In this document: positions 1-6,373 of the stretch, in pieces
Layout of the letters: every line of letters starts with the position of its first letter
Position numbering within the stretch: the first letter of the stretch is position 1
Assembly (NCBI GenBank): GCA_946886925.1
Contig: CAMPJQ010000025.1
Location: 1 to 12,349, forward strand
Direction: 5' to 3'
Length of the DNA stretch: 12,349 nucleotides
Source: an uncultured Terrimonas sp.
GTDB lineage: Bacteria > Bacteroidota > Bacteroidia > Chitinophagales > Chitinophagaceae
Made by a program: the position numbers and the translations under genes
The notes under the pieces: generated by a model
Databases searched by the model: none
What the model was told of the DNA's origin: nothing
What the model saw: only the letters and a program-made list of their open reading frames with translations

Positions 1-1
1 A

Positions 2-85
2 TATAATAAGGAGTATGGATTTGAAGGAGCTCGTGTCTCATATTACTCACCATTTTCAAATGTAAATCCTGCTATCCGCTACTAA
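2..85 (+). CDS. 3' end of an unidentified protein-coding gene (partial)
   Basis: An open frame enters from the left edge and ends at a TAA at 83-85, giving 27 residues that finish with NVNPAIRY. The stretch is rich in aromatic residues and small polar residues (Y, F, G, S, N), with an aromatic residue at the very end. That would be compatible with a secreted or outer-membrane beta-rich protein, but it is too short to place in a family. Its stop codon overlaps the ruvB stop by a few bases, a normal tail-to-tail arrangement of convergent genes. I cannot name the protein. The claim that it is coding rests only on plausible composition and on the tidy convergent fit with ruvB. Confidence 0.5.
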   Translation, partial: YNKEYGFEGARVSYYSPFSNVNPAIRY

Positions 86-1104
86 AATAAAAGGTTCTTC
101 CCCGAAAAAATTTTTCCCAGATGCTCATAAGCCTTGGGTGTTGCCTCCCTGCCTCTTGAAGTGCGCATAATGAAGCCCTGCTGAATCAAAAAAGGTTCAT
201 ACACTTCTTCTAATGTACCTTGTTCTTCGCCTACAGCCGTGGCGATGGTAGTAATACCTACAGGACCGCCCTTAAACTTTTCAATAATGGTGGAAAGAAT
301 CCGGTTATCCATTTCATCAAGTCCATAGGTGTCCACATTTAGGGCTTTCAGTGCATGCAGCGTTATGCCTTCATCTATAATGCCATCATTTAATACCTGC
401 GCAAAATCTCTTACCCGCCTTAATAAGCCATTGGCAATTCGCGGGGTGCCCCTGCTTCGCCCTGCTATTTCTTTTGCCGCTTCTTCAGCTATGCCTATCT
501 GTAATATTCCGGCTGACCTGCAAATTATTTTTTTTAATACAACAGCATCATAATATTCAAGCCGGGATTTAATGGCAAAACGGGAAAGAAGAGGTGCAGT
601 TAGCAGCCCGCTCCTGGTAGTAGCGCCAATTAACGTAAAAGGATTGAGGTTGATTTGTATACTCCGGGCATTGGGTCCGGTATCTATCATTATGTCAATG
701 CGGTAATCTTCCATGGCAGAATAAAGATATTCTTCCACCACAGTACTGAGGCGGTGTATTTCATCTATAAACAATACATCATTGGGTTGAAGATTAGTAA
801 GCAAACCGGCAAGGTCGGCCGGCTTTTCAATTACGGGACCGGAAGTTTCTTTAATATGCACCCCTAATTCATTGGCCACTATACGGCTTAAGGTAGTTTT
901 GCCCAAACCCGGTGGTCCGTGAAAAAGGATATGATCCAGGGCTTCGCCTCTTATCCTTGCTGCTTTGATAAAAATTTTGATATTTTCAATAACCTTATCC
1001 TGGCCGCTAAAGTCTGCAATTCCATTAGGACGTATATTGTTTTCAAATTCTTTTTCAACGGGGGTCAGCGCTGCTTTATCACTATTTAAATTAGGGTTTT
1101 GCAT
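82..1104 (-). CDS. ruvB: Holliday junction branch migration DNA helicase RuvB
   Basis: This is the AAA+ motor of the RuvABC complex. It forms hexameric rings on DNA and uses ATP hydrolysis to drive branch migration of Holliday junctions with RuvA, in the cytoplasm. At 340 residues it has the usual family length. Visible motifs are Walker A GPPGLGKT (residues 63-70), Walker B LFIDEIH (111-117), sensor 1 GATTRSG (160-166) and a candidate arginine finger in LLSRF (R175). A C-terminal winged-helix region contains [15 protein letters not shown]. The ATG at 1102-1104 is chosen because it is the first in frame and leaves a typical short N-terminus before the RPN segment. The gene lies 19 bases downstream of the Fur-family gene on the same strand, so it is probably read as the last gene of a sco-fur-ruvB transcript. 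No ruvA or ruvC is in the window, which is common in this phylum. Confidence 0.98.
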   Translation of the reverse strand: MQNPNLNSDKAALTPVEKEFENNIRPNGIADFSGQDKVIENIKIFIKAARIRGEALDHILFHGPPGLGKTTLSRIVANELGVHIKETSGPVIEKPADLAGLLTNLQPNDVLFIDEIHRLSTVVEEYLYSAMEDYRIDIMIDTGPNARSIQINLNPFTLIGATTRSGLLTAPLLSRFAIKSRLEYYDAVVLKKIICRSAGILQIGIAEEAAKEIAGRSRGTPRIANGLLRRVRDFAQVLNDGIIDEGITLHALKALNVDTYGLDEMDNRILSTIIEKFKGGPVGITTIATAVGEEQGTLEEVYEPFLIQQGFIMRTSRGREATPKAYEHLGKIFSGKNLLF

Positions 1105-1123
1105 ATTTCCATTTCAATTTTTT

Positions 1124-1540
1124 TCAACTGCATGCTTTGCATAAACCACTTACAACAACTTCTGTTTGGCGGGTTTTGTATCCGCGTGGCAATTTAATTT
1201 CCGGTACATGCACATCTTCGAGGCAGGTGGTAGTGCCGCAACTGGTGCATATAAAATGTACATGATCATCGTGGTGATGACCCTGCTCACAATTGTCTTT
1301 ACACAAAGCGTATTTAATAGAATTATCAGGAGTAGGAATGGTATGAATGATACCTTTTTCCATAAATGTTTGCAGGGTGCGGTATACCGTTACTCTGTCA
1401 TATTTTTCTTCCGTTTTTGATTCTATATCGTGATGTGCCAATGCGCTGTCGCTTTGTAAAAAGAGTTCCAGTATTTTTCTTCTGCTGTCTGTTATACTTA
1501 ACTGGTTCTTCCTTAATAAATCTGCAATATGCGGTTCCAT
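1124..1540 (-). CDS. Fur-family metal-responsive transcriptional regulator (Zur-like)
   Basis: A 138-residue Fur-superfamily repressor. The N-terminal winged helix ends in the recognition-helix pattern DRVTVYRTLQTFMEKG (48-63). A His-rich linker follows (HHH at 88-90, H93, H95), then two CxxC pairs, C98/C101 and C134/C137, which in this family form the structural zinc site. Fur-superfamily proteins bind metal or sense peroxide and then repress palindromic operators. Which metal is sensed cannot be read from sequence alone. I lean towards zinc (Zur-like) because of the short length, the clustered histidines and the nearby MerC-like gene with a perfect palindrome in its promoter. PerR- or Fur-type function remains possible. 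The ATG at 1538-1540 is well placed. The gene sits 59 bases after the sco gene and 19 bases before ruvB, all on the minus strand. Confidence 0.9.
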   Translation of the reverse strand: MEPHIADLLRKNQLSITDSRRKILELFLQSDSALAHHDIESKTEEKYDRVTVYRTLQTFMEKGIIHTIPTPDNSIKYALCKDNCEQGHHHDDHVHFICTSCGTTTCLEDVHVPEIKLPRGYKTRQTEVVVSGLCKACS

Positions 1541-1599
1541 ACTTGTTTTGTTTTGAAAAATAGCATTAAAAGGATATTACACGAACTTGGAGAACATGG

Positions 1600-2214
1600 C
1601 TACCGTGGGTTTTCATTTAGCAAATCCTTAATATCAGTGATCAGTTTTTCAGTTTCGTCTTTTTTCAGTCCATCGTAAATTCCTCTTACCTGGCCGATCT
1701 TGTCAACTAATGCAAAAAATTGGGTATGTATAAATTGTTCGTCAATATTGGTGGCATTATTCTTGGGGTCATCTAAAATATAACTTTCTCTTGCAGTTTT
1801 GTATAAACTGTCTTTGCTTCCGGTTAAAAACCACCAGCTTTTAATATCAGCTCCCAATGAATCGGCATAAATTTTTAACCGCGCCACATTATCCGTTTCC
1901 GGATCCACAGTATGCGAAAGGATCAGGAAATCTTTTTCATTTTTATACTGATCAAATACCTTTTTCATATTCCTGTTCATTTTAGGACAAATGCCCTCGC
2001 AGGTTGTAAAAAAGAATTCTGCGGCGTATACTTTGCCGGCCACATCTTTTCCGGTTATATATTGTCCATCCTGTCTCTCGAACGAAAAAGGCTTAACTAT
2101 ATTTAAAACAGGTAAACGCGACTTTGACGAATCTATAGTAGCGTATAAAAAAGCATAGAATCCGCCAAAAAGCAAAACAAAAAAGACCAGGTATAACCAC
2201 GTTTTCCGCTTCAT
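1600..2214 (-). CDS. SCO1/SenC family copper chaperone, membrane-anchored thioredoxin-fold protein
   Basis: A 204-residue protein with one N-terminal membrane segment (about residues 5-25) and a periplasmic thioredoxin-like domain. The Sco copper site is visible: CxxxCP in TTCEGICPKMN (C72, C76) and a distant histidine in FIHTQFFALVD (H163). Sco proteins bind copper and deliver it, or act as thiol reductants, for the CuA centre of cytochrome c oxidase. Some members have a more general redox role. No oxidase subunits are in the window, so the partner is not shown here. The gene is the first of the minus-strand set that continues into the Fur-family gene. A -7 element lies about 25 bases upstream of the ATG, and the divergent merC-like gene shares the intergenic region. 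Confidence 0.93.
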   Translation of the reverse strand: MKRKTWLYLVFFVLLFGGFYAFLYATIDSSKSRLPVLNIVKPFSFERQDGQYITGKDVAGKVYAAEFFFTTCEGICPKMNRNMKKVFDQYKNEKDFLILSHTVDPETDNVARLKIYADSLGADIKSWWFLTGSKDSLYKTARESYILDDPKNNATNIDEQFIHTQFFALVDKIGQVRGIYDGLKKDETEKLITDIKDLLNENPR

Positions 2215-2236
2215 ACAATAACAATTTTATGCTTTG

Positions 2237-2244
2237 CAAAGTTA
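2237..2244 (-). promoter_or_regulatory. Candidate -7 promoter element (TAACTTTG) for the sco-fur-ruvB set
   Basis: Read on the minus strand this is TAACTTTG, an exact match to the Bacteroidota TAnnTTTG -7 consensus, placed 23 to 30 bases before the sco start codon. I see no good TTG at the usual -33 spacing. It is embedded in a 10-base palindrome (2232-2241, CTTTGCAAAG). Just upstream on the minus strand is an inverted repeat, TTACA-N2-TGTAA, at 2242-2253. Confidence 0.5.
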
Positions 2245-2319
2245 CAACTGTAAGCGGTATGTTTCTGTCTTATCATAAAATGCCTGTACATCTGTTATAA
2301 ATTTTGTTATAATTATTTA

Positions 2320-2336
2320 ATGCAACAAAGTTGCAT
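2320..2336. promoter_or_regulatory. Perfect 17-base palindrome, candidate Fur/Zur-family operator
   Basis: The sequence is ATGCAAC-AAA-GTTGCAT, two perfect 7-base half sites around a 3-base centre. It ends 8 bases before the -7 element of the merC-like gene, so its left half falls where the -33 region of that promoter should be. A protein bound here would block RNA polymerase. The nearest regulator gene is the Fur-family one at 1124-1540, and Fur-superfamily operators are palindromes of about this size. The assignment to that protein is inference. Confidence 0.7.
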
Positions 2337-2344
2337 AATTTTAA

Positions 2345-2352
2345 TATATTTG
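2345..2352 (+). promoter_or_regulatory. -7 promoter element (TATATTTG) of the merC-like gene
   Basis: TATATTTG matches the Bacteroidota -7 consensus TAnnTTTG exactly and lies 20 bases upstream of the ATG at 2373. It decides the start of the gene: an upstream in-frame TTG at 2331 lies before this element and could not be in the transcript. The -33 region falls inside the palindrome at 2320-2336. Confidence 0.65.
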
Positions 2353-2372
2353 CAGCCACTTTAACCATAGGT

Positions 2373-2765
2373 ATGTTCAGGATAAATTATGATGCTCTTG
2401 GTATTACTGCTTCATTGGCCTGCGCCATTCATTGTGCCATATTACCTTTAATGCTCACCAGTTTACCAGTTTTTGGGATTAATATTATTCACAATTATTT
2501 CTTTGAATATTGTATGATAGGACTGGCCTTTGTTGTTGGCATGTATGCTTTATATCACGGGTATAAAAAACATCATCATAAAACCCTGCCCGTAGTTTTT
2601 TTTAGCGCCGGAATTTCCTTTCTCCTGCTGAAAGAGCTGTTTCACAATTACCATATATGGCTCCTGATCCCTGCTGTTGTTTTGATTGTTGCCGCGCATT
2701 ACATTAATTACCGGTTATGCCGCAAAGCAGGTCATTGCCACGAAAGTGATTGTACCCACACCTGA
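2373..2765 (+). CDS. MerC-domain small integral membrane protein
   Basis: A 130-residue inner-membrane protein with about four hydrophobic segments. The first carries a cysteine pair (C17 and C21, in LACAIHCAILP), as in MerC mercury transporters, which take up metal through paired membrane cysteines. It also has a cytosolic-type loop KKHHHK and a His/Cys-rich tail, CHESDCTHT, that looks like a metal-binding extension. MerC-domain proteins are widespread in Bacteroidota outside mercury resistance operons, and no merA or merR is present here. A role with zinc or another soft metal is therefore at least as likely as mercury transport. The ATG at 2373 is preferred over the in-frame TTG at 2331 because the promoter lies between them. 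The gene is transcribed away from sco-fur-ruvB, and its promoter overlaps a palindrome. Confidence 0.82.
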   Translation: MFRINYDALGITASLACAIHCAILPLMLTSLPVFGINIIHNYFFEYCMIGLAFVVGMYALYHGYKKHHHKTLPVVFFSAGISFLLLKELFHNYHIWLLIPAVVLIVAAHYINYRLCRKAGHCHESDCTHT

Positions 2766-2773
2766 TGAATGCC

Positions 2774-2798
2774 GCACTTTCGTAAGCGAAATGTTTTT
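2774..2798 (+). terminator. Candidate intrinsic terminator after the merC-like gene
   Basis: Just after the stop codon, TTTCG-TAAG-CGAAA forms a 5-bp stem with a tetraloop. It extends by two or three further pairs past a single bulged C and is followed by TTTTT (2794-2798). The stem is short, so it may be only moderately efficient. Confidence 0.5.
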
Positions 2799-2856
2799 AA
2801 ACGGACATGGGTCTGAATTTTTTCCTTAATTTCATTTCCTTAAAACCATTCTTGTC

Positions 2857-3708
2857 ATGACTACCCGAAGAACATTTATCAAACAAGCGGGCTTATTCTC
2901 TGTTGCAGCTTTTGCAAATCCTTCCTCTTTTCTTAAAATAAACAAGCAAATAGGAGTGCAGCTCTATACACTCCGCGGAGATATATCAAAAGATCCAAAA
3001 ACCATCATTGAAAAAGTGGCCGCAATAGGCTATAAGGAAGTTGAATCCTTCGGCTATAATTCCGGGAAGTATTTTGGAATGTCAGCAAAGGAATTTTCTG
3101 CCTTACTGAAAGCAAACGGACTTGCCCATCCCAGTAGCCATTATATGCTGGCAAACCTGTCTGGAAACTGGCAAAAAGCAATTGAAGATGCTGTAGCCGC
3201 AGGGCAGAAATATATGGTGATAGCATATCTATTAGATACGGAGAGAAAATCAATAGACGATTATAAAAAAATTGCCGCTCAGTTTAATGTGGCTGCAGAA
3301 GCATGTAAAAAGGCGGGTATACAATTTGGTTATCATAATCATGATTTTGAATTCGTGGATATGAATGGTGAGCATGGCTTTGATATACTGTTAAAAGAAA
3401 CCGATCCGAAGCTGGTAAAATTTGAGCTGGATCTGTATTGGGCCAGTTTTGCCGGGAAAGATCCCGTGGAAATGTTTAAGCAGCATCCCGGCCGCTTTCC
3501 GCTTTGGCACGTAAAAGATATGGATAACACCAGTAAAAAGTTTTTTACAGAAGTGGGTAATGGCGTTATAGACTTTAAGAAAATATTCGCTCATGCCAAA
3601 GAATCCGGAATGCAGCATTATTTTGTGGAGCAGGATGTGTGCCCTGGTCCACCTTTAGAAAGCATCGAAAAAAGCTTTAAATATATCAGTAAAAACCTGG
3701 TTAGCTGA
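2857..3708 (+). CDS. Tat-exported sugar phosphate isomerase/epimerase-like TIM-barrel protein
   Basis: A 283-residue protein starting with a twin-arginine signal, TTRRTFIKQAG (R4, R5), followed by a hydrophobic stretch ending near residue 25, so it should be exported already folded. The rest is a xylose-isomerase-like TIM barrel of the IolE/sugar phosphate isomerase/epimerase family. It begins at IGVQLYTLR (32-40) and includes YHNHDFEF (159-166), FELDLYW (189-195), LWHVKD (216-221) and FVEQD (256-260). The acidic and histidine residues in these segments are where the family binds its divalent metal. Members isomerise, epimerise or cleave keto-sugars. The substrate is not evident. The gene is followed 42 bases later by a second Tat-exported gene for a sugar oxidoreductase, and the two are probably one transcript and one pathway. 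Confidence 0.88.
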   Translation: MTTRRTFIKQAGLFSVAAFANPSSFLKINKQIGVQLYTLRGDISKDPKTIIEKVAAIGYKEVESFGYNSGKYFGMSAKEFSALLKANGLAHPSSHYMLANLSGNWQKAIEDAVAAGQKYMVIAYLLDTERKSIDDYKKIAAQFNVAAEACKKAGIQFGYHNHDFEFVDMNGEHGFDILLKETDPKLVKFELDLYWASFAGKDPVEMFKQHPGRFPLWHVKDMDNTSKKFFTEVGNGVIDFKKIFAHAKESGMQHYFVEQDVCPGPPLESIEKSFKYISKNLVS

Positions 3709-3750
3709 TTCCCCATTTTGCTTAATCAATTTTCTTATAAACCAATATAT

Positions 3751-5082
3751 ATGTCCAGCAGACGAAAATTTTTAACCAACGGCTCACGCATAGCAGCCGG
3801 AGGACTTATATTATCAGCTCTTTCTCCCAATGTGTTTGCATTTCATAAAAAGGGAATAATGGCCGCCGATCAGATCAACATTGGAGCAATAGGTATCAAT
3901 GGAATGGGCTGGTCGGACCTGAAAGCCGCCTTAAAAGTGCCGGGTGTAAACCTCGTGGCATTGTGTGATGTAGATAAAAATGTGCTGGATAAACGATTAA
4001 AAGAGTTGGCTGCACTGAATGTAGATGCTGCTAAAGTAAAAACCTACGGAGATTACCGCAAACTTTTGGAAAACAAGGATATTGATGCCGTAATTATAGG
4101 CACACCCGATCACTGGCATTGTTTGCAAATGGTAGAAGCCTGTCAGTCGGGTAAACACGTATATGTTGAAAAGCCTATTGGCAACTCTGTTACAGAGTGC
4201 AATGTGATGGTGGCCGCACAAAAGAAATACAACAGAGTTGTTCAGGTAGGTCAGTGGCAAAGAAGTCAGCAGCACTTCAGAGATGCTATTGAATTTGTGC
4301 ATTCCGGGAAGTTGGGTAATATACGCACGGCTAAAGTTTGGTGCTACCAGGGATGGATGAAGCCCGATATTGTTCGGCCCAACACTGCTCCGCCGGCAGG
4401 AGTGGATTATGCCGGATGGCTGGGACCCGCACCAAAAAAGCCATTCAATGCAAGCCGTTTTCATTTTAATTTTCGCTGGTTCTGGGACTATGCTGGAGGA
4501 TTGATGACAGACTGGGGTGTACATCTTATAGATTATGCGCTCTTTGGCATGAAGGCCGATGTGCCTAAAACGGTTATGGCTTTGGGAGGTAGGTTTGCTT
4601 ATCCCGAATTGGCTGAAGAAACCCCCGATACACTTACCACATTGTATGAATTTGAAAATTTTAATATGGTTTGGGATCATGCTATGGGTATTGATAACGG
4701 ACAATATGGACGCGACCACGGCATTGCATTTGTAGGCAATAATGGTACCCTTGTATTAGACCGGGGAGGCTGGGAAGTAATGGAAGAAAAAAATTCGAAG
4801 AATAAGGTAAGTAAACCGCATATCAATCCTTCCGAAAACGGGCTTGATAAGCATATGCAGAATTTCATGTCGGTAATACGTTCAGGAAAAATGGAAGACT
4901 TAACTGCCCCTATACAGGTGGGCGCCGATGTGGCAATTGTAGCTCAGATGGGTAATATTGCCTTTAGGAGCGGAAAACGTTTGGCCTGGGATAAAGCTGC
5001 GGGAAAATTTACAGATGAGGCTGTAAATAAAGAATACCTGGCAAAAGCTTATCATAACGGATATTCCATTCCCCGGTTATAA
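3751..5082 (+). CDS. Tat-exported Gfo/Idh/MocA family NAD(P)-dependent oxidoreductase
   Basis: A 443-residue protein with a classical Tat signal, SSRRKFLTNGS (R4, R5), a hydrophobic core and a possible cleavage site after NVFA (30). A Rossmann domain follows, with the glycine-rich turn in INIGAIGINGMG (42-53) and an acidic CDVDK after the second strand. The family's catalytic lysine motif is EKPIG (140-144, K141), and the C-terminal domain carries TDWGVHLID (253-261, with H258 and D261). Such enzymes oxidise or reduce sugar hydroxyls with NAD(P). Tat export lets the protein leave the cell with its cofactor already bound, as known for glucose-fructose oxidoreductase. The ATG at 3751 is preferred over an in-frame TTG at 3718 because it starts directly before the Tat motif. 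It lies just downstream of the TIM-barrel gene and ends at a bidirectional terminator. Confidence 0.93.
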   Translation: MSSRRKFLTNGSRIAAGGLILSALSPNVFAFHKKGIMAADQINIGAIGINGMGWSDLKAALKVPGVNLVALCDVDKNVLDKRLKELAALNVDAAKVKTYGDYRKLLENKDIDAVIIGTPDHWHCLQMVEACQSGKHVYVEKPIGNSVTECNVMVAAQKKYNRVVQVGQWQRSQQHFRDAIEFVHSGKLGNIRTAKVWCYQGWMKPDIVRPNTAPPAGVDYAGWLGPAPKKPFNASRFHFNFRWFWDYAGGLMTDWGVHLIDYALFGMKADVPKTVMALGGRFAYPELAEETPDTLTTLYEFENFNMVWDHAMGIDNGQYGRDHGIAFVGNNGTLVLDRGGWEVMEEKNSKNKVSKPHINPSENGLDKHMQNFMSVIRSGKMEDLTAPIQVGADVAIVAQMGNIAFRSGKRLAWDKAAGKFTDEAVNKEYLAKAYHNGYSIPRL

Positions 5083-5088
5083 AATAAC

Positions 5089-5130
5089 AAAAGGAGAACA
5101 TATTGTTGTACAACGATCTGTTCTCCTTTT
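5089..5130. terminator. Bidirectional intrinsic terminator between convergent genes
   Basis: AAAAGGAGAACA (5089-5100) pairs perfectly over 12 bases with TGTTCTCCTTTT (5119-5130). The 18-base loop itself contains the palindrome GTTGTACAAC. The A/T ends of the stem supply a short T-tract in either direction. The hairpin starts 6 bases after the oxidoreductase stop codon and lies 48 bases from the convergent RRM gene stop, so it can serve both. Confidence 0.8.
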
Positions 5131-5177
5131 AAAAGACATTTTCCTGGCGCGGTTAAACAGCCGGGGAAGATAACATC

Positions 5178-5489
5178 TTAGTAGCGACCGCCACCACGGT
5201 TACTGCCTGCAAATGAACGCCTGTTACCGCCGTCATTGCTGCGTTCTTCACGCGGCTTGGCTTCTGTAACAGTGATTGGTCTGCCTTCAACAACGCCTTT
5301 ATCTAATTCGCTGATAGCTTTTTTAGCTTCTTCGTCATTAGGCATTTCAACAAAGCCGAATCCACGGCTGCGGCCGGTAAATTTGTCGGTGATAACTCTG
5401 GCAGAAGATACTTCTCCGTATTCTTCAAAAAAAGCTTTTAAGTCCTCGTCTACGACGTTGAAACTTAAATTGGAAACATAAATGTTCAT
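5178..5489 (-). CDS. Small RRM-type RNA-binding protein
   Basis: A 103-residue cytoplasmic protein with one RNA recognition motif. RNP2 is IYVSNL (3-8) and RNP1 is SRGFGFVE (41-48), which carry the aromatic residues that stack on RNA bases. A short Gly/Arg/Asn-rich tail (about 84-103, ending in GGGRY) resembles an RGG-type extension. Small single-RRM proteins of this build are common in Bacteroidota and cyanobacteria, where they are abundant RNA binders linked to cold response and post-transcriptional control. The exact targets here are unknown. The ATG at 5487-5489 leads directly into RNP2, so the start is secure. The gene stands alone, convergent with the oxidoreductase and divergent from the DsbA-like gene, with a leader of roughly 125 nt. 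Confidence 0.95.
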   Translation of the reverse strand: MNIYVSNLSFNVVDEDLKAFFEEYGEVSSARVITDKFTGRSRGFGFVEMPNDEEAKKAISELDKGVVEGRPITVTEAKPREERSNDGGNRRSFAGSNRGGGRY

Positions 5490-5504
5490 ACTAAGTGATT
5501 AAGT

Positions 5505-5518
5505 TTTACAAATGTAAA
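5505..5518. promoter_or_regulatory. Palindrome TTTACA-AA-TGTAAA close to the RRM gene start
   Basis: A perfect 6-2-6 inverted repeat lies 15 bases upstream of the RRM start codon. Read on the minus strand it contains TACATTTG (5509-5516), a second exact match to the -7 consensus, so it could be a second promoter or an operator. No good -33 element accompanies it. Confidence 0.4.
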
Positions 5519-5606
5519 TCTGAGAAAACAGGGAAGTAAAGACGACTGAACTATTAGCAGAAGATGCGTAGCAGATTGAATCATTTCATTACCGGAACTG
5601 TACAAA

Positions 5607-5618
5607 CTCAAATTTGAG
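5607..5618. promoter_or_regulatory. 12-base perfect palindrome at the predicted RRM transcription start
   Basis: CTCAAATTTGAG is perfectly self-complementary and begins 3 bases downstream, in the minus-strand sense, of the -7 element at 5622-5629. It would therefore cover the transcription start site. It is a possible operator. An A/T-rich 12-mer palindrome can also arise by chance. Confidence 0.35.
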
Positions 5619-5621
5619 GCG

Positions 5622-5651
5622 CAAAGATAAGTCTTAGTTTTTATTTATCAA
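5622..5651 (-). promoter_or_regulatory. Promoter of the RRM gene (TTG-N19-TATCTTTG)
   Basis: On the minus strand a TTG (5649-5651) is followed after 19 bases by TATCTTTG (5622-5629). This matches the -33 and -7 elements and the spacing of the Bacteroidota primary sigma factor. It predicts a start near 5615 and an untranslated leader of about 125 nt, long for a single small gene. Confidence 0.7.
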
Positions 5652-5707
5652 TAACAATTTATTAAAATAAACAATTGCGGGTAATTACCTTAGCCAATAA
5701 AAGGAAT

Positions 5708-6373
5708 ATGGTTCCAACAATTATTTATTGTTATGATGCTTATTGCGGGTGGTGTTATGGTTTTAGCCCGGTTATCAGGAAAATGGAAGTGCAATACCAG
5801 GATAGCATTGGTTTCGAAGTGCTTTCCGGAGGGATGATCCTTCCGGAAGAGCCCAGGCATATAGGCATAATGGCAGATCATTTACTGAGCACCTGTAAAA
5901 CGGTGGAAGCACATACAGGTGTCAAATTTGGAGAGGATTATTTATGGCATATTAACAATCCCGATCAAAGCGACTGGTTCCCCTGTTCTGAAAAACCAGC
6001 TATTGCTTTATGCGTGATCAAGGACGAGCATCCCCGGCTTGCTGTTTCCTTTGCATCCGCCCTTCAGTATGCCCTGCATTTTGAGGGCCGGGATTTGTGT
6101 GATGATGAAGCCTACCGTCATTTGCTGGATGATTATCAAATACCCGGGGAGCTATTTTATAAAAAGCTGCATAGCGTGGAGTACAGGAAAAAAGCATATT
6201 ATGAATTCGCGCTGTGCAAACAGCTTAAAGTAACCGGGTACCCCGCTGTGTTTTTACAGATCACTGAAAGAAAGCTTTACGTTCTGGCCAATGGATATAC
6301 TGATGATAATACTTTAAAAACAAGGCTTGAAAATGTATTGAAGGAAAGTGGCATTTCCGATAATGTTCAATAA
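5708..6373 (+). CDS. DsbA/FrnE-like thioredoxin-fold oxidoreductase, cytoplasmic
   Basis: A 221-residue DSBA-domain protein of the predicted protein-disulfide isomerase type. The redox motif is CGWC (13-16) at the end of the first strand. A helical insertion follows, and the cis-proline loop is seen in TGYPAVFL near residues 177-184. There is no signal peptide or membrane segment, so unlike true DsbA it should act in the cytoplasm, probably in thiol-disulfide exchange or a stress-related redox reaction. FrnE-type proteins are the nearest described relatives. The ATG at 5708 is preferred; the frame is open back to a TTG at 5675, but that would add residues before the first beta strand. It is divergent from the RRM gene, and the next gene starts about 100 bases downstream. 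Confidence 0.87.
   Translation: MVPTIIYCYDAYCGWCYGFSPVIRKMEVQYQDSIGFEVLSGGMILPEEPRHIGIMADHLLSTCKTVEAHTGVKFGEDYLWHINNPDQSDWFPCSEKPAIALCVIKDEHPRLAVSFASALQYALHFEGRDLCDDEAYRHLLDDYQIPGELFYKKLHSVEYRKKAYYEFALCKQLKVTGYPAVFLQITERKLYVLANGYTDDNTLKTRLENVLKESGISDNVQ

Noticed and set aside
2294..2312. Direct repeat of GTTATAA with 12-base period upstream of merC
   Set aside because: The words are short and AT-rich in an AT-rich gap, and they do not align with the identified promoter in a way that indicates an operator.
2331..2372. TTG start for the merC-like gene
   Set aside because: This TTG lies inside the palindrome and before the -7 element, so it would not be transcribed. The ATG at 2373 fits both the promoter and the family length.
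3718..3750. TTG start for the Gfo/Idh/MocA gene
   Set aside because: It adds 11 residues before the Tat motif. Tat signals normally place the twin arginines within a few residues of the start, as the ATG at 3751 does.
3997..4719. Minus-strand open frame of 240 codons
   Set aside because: It lies wholly inside the Gfo/Idh/MocA gene on the opposite strand. Its translation has no recognisable domain, while the plus strand shows a full Rossmann protein with catalytic motifs.
57..5520. Shared 12-mer CAAATGTAAATC at 57-68 and 5509-5520
   Set aside because: One copy is within coding sequence and the other in a leader. A single AT-rich 12-mer match in 12 kb is weak evidence of a repeat family.
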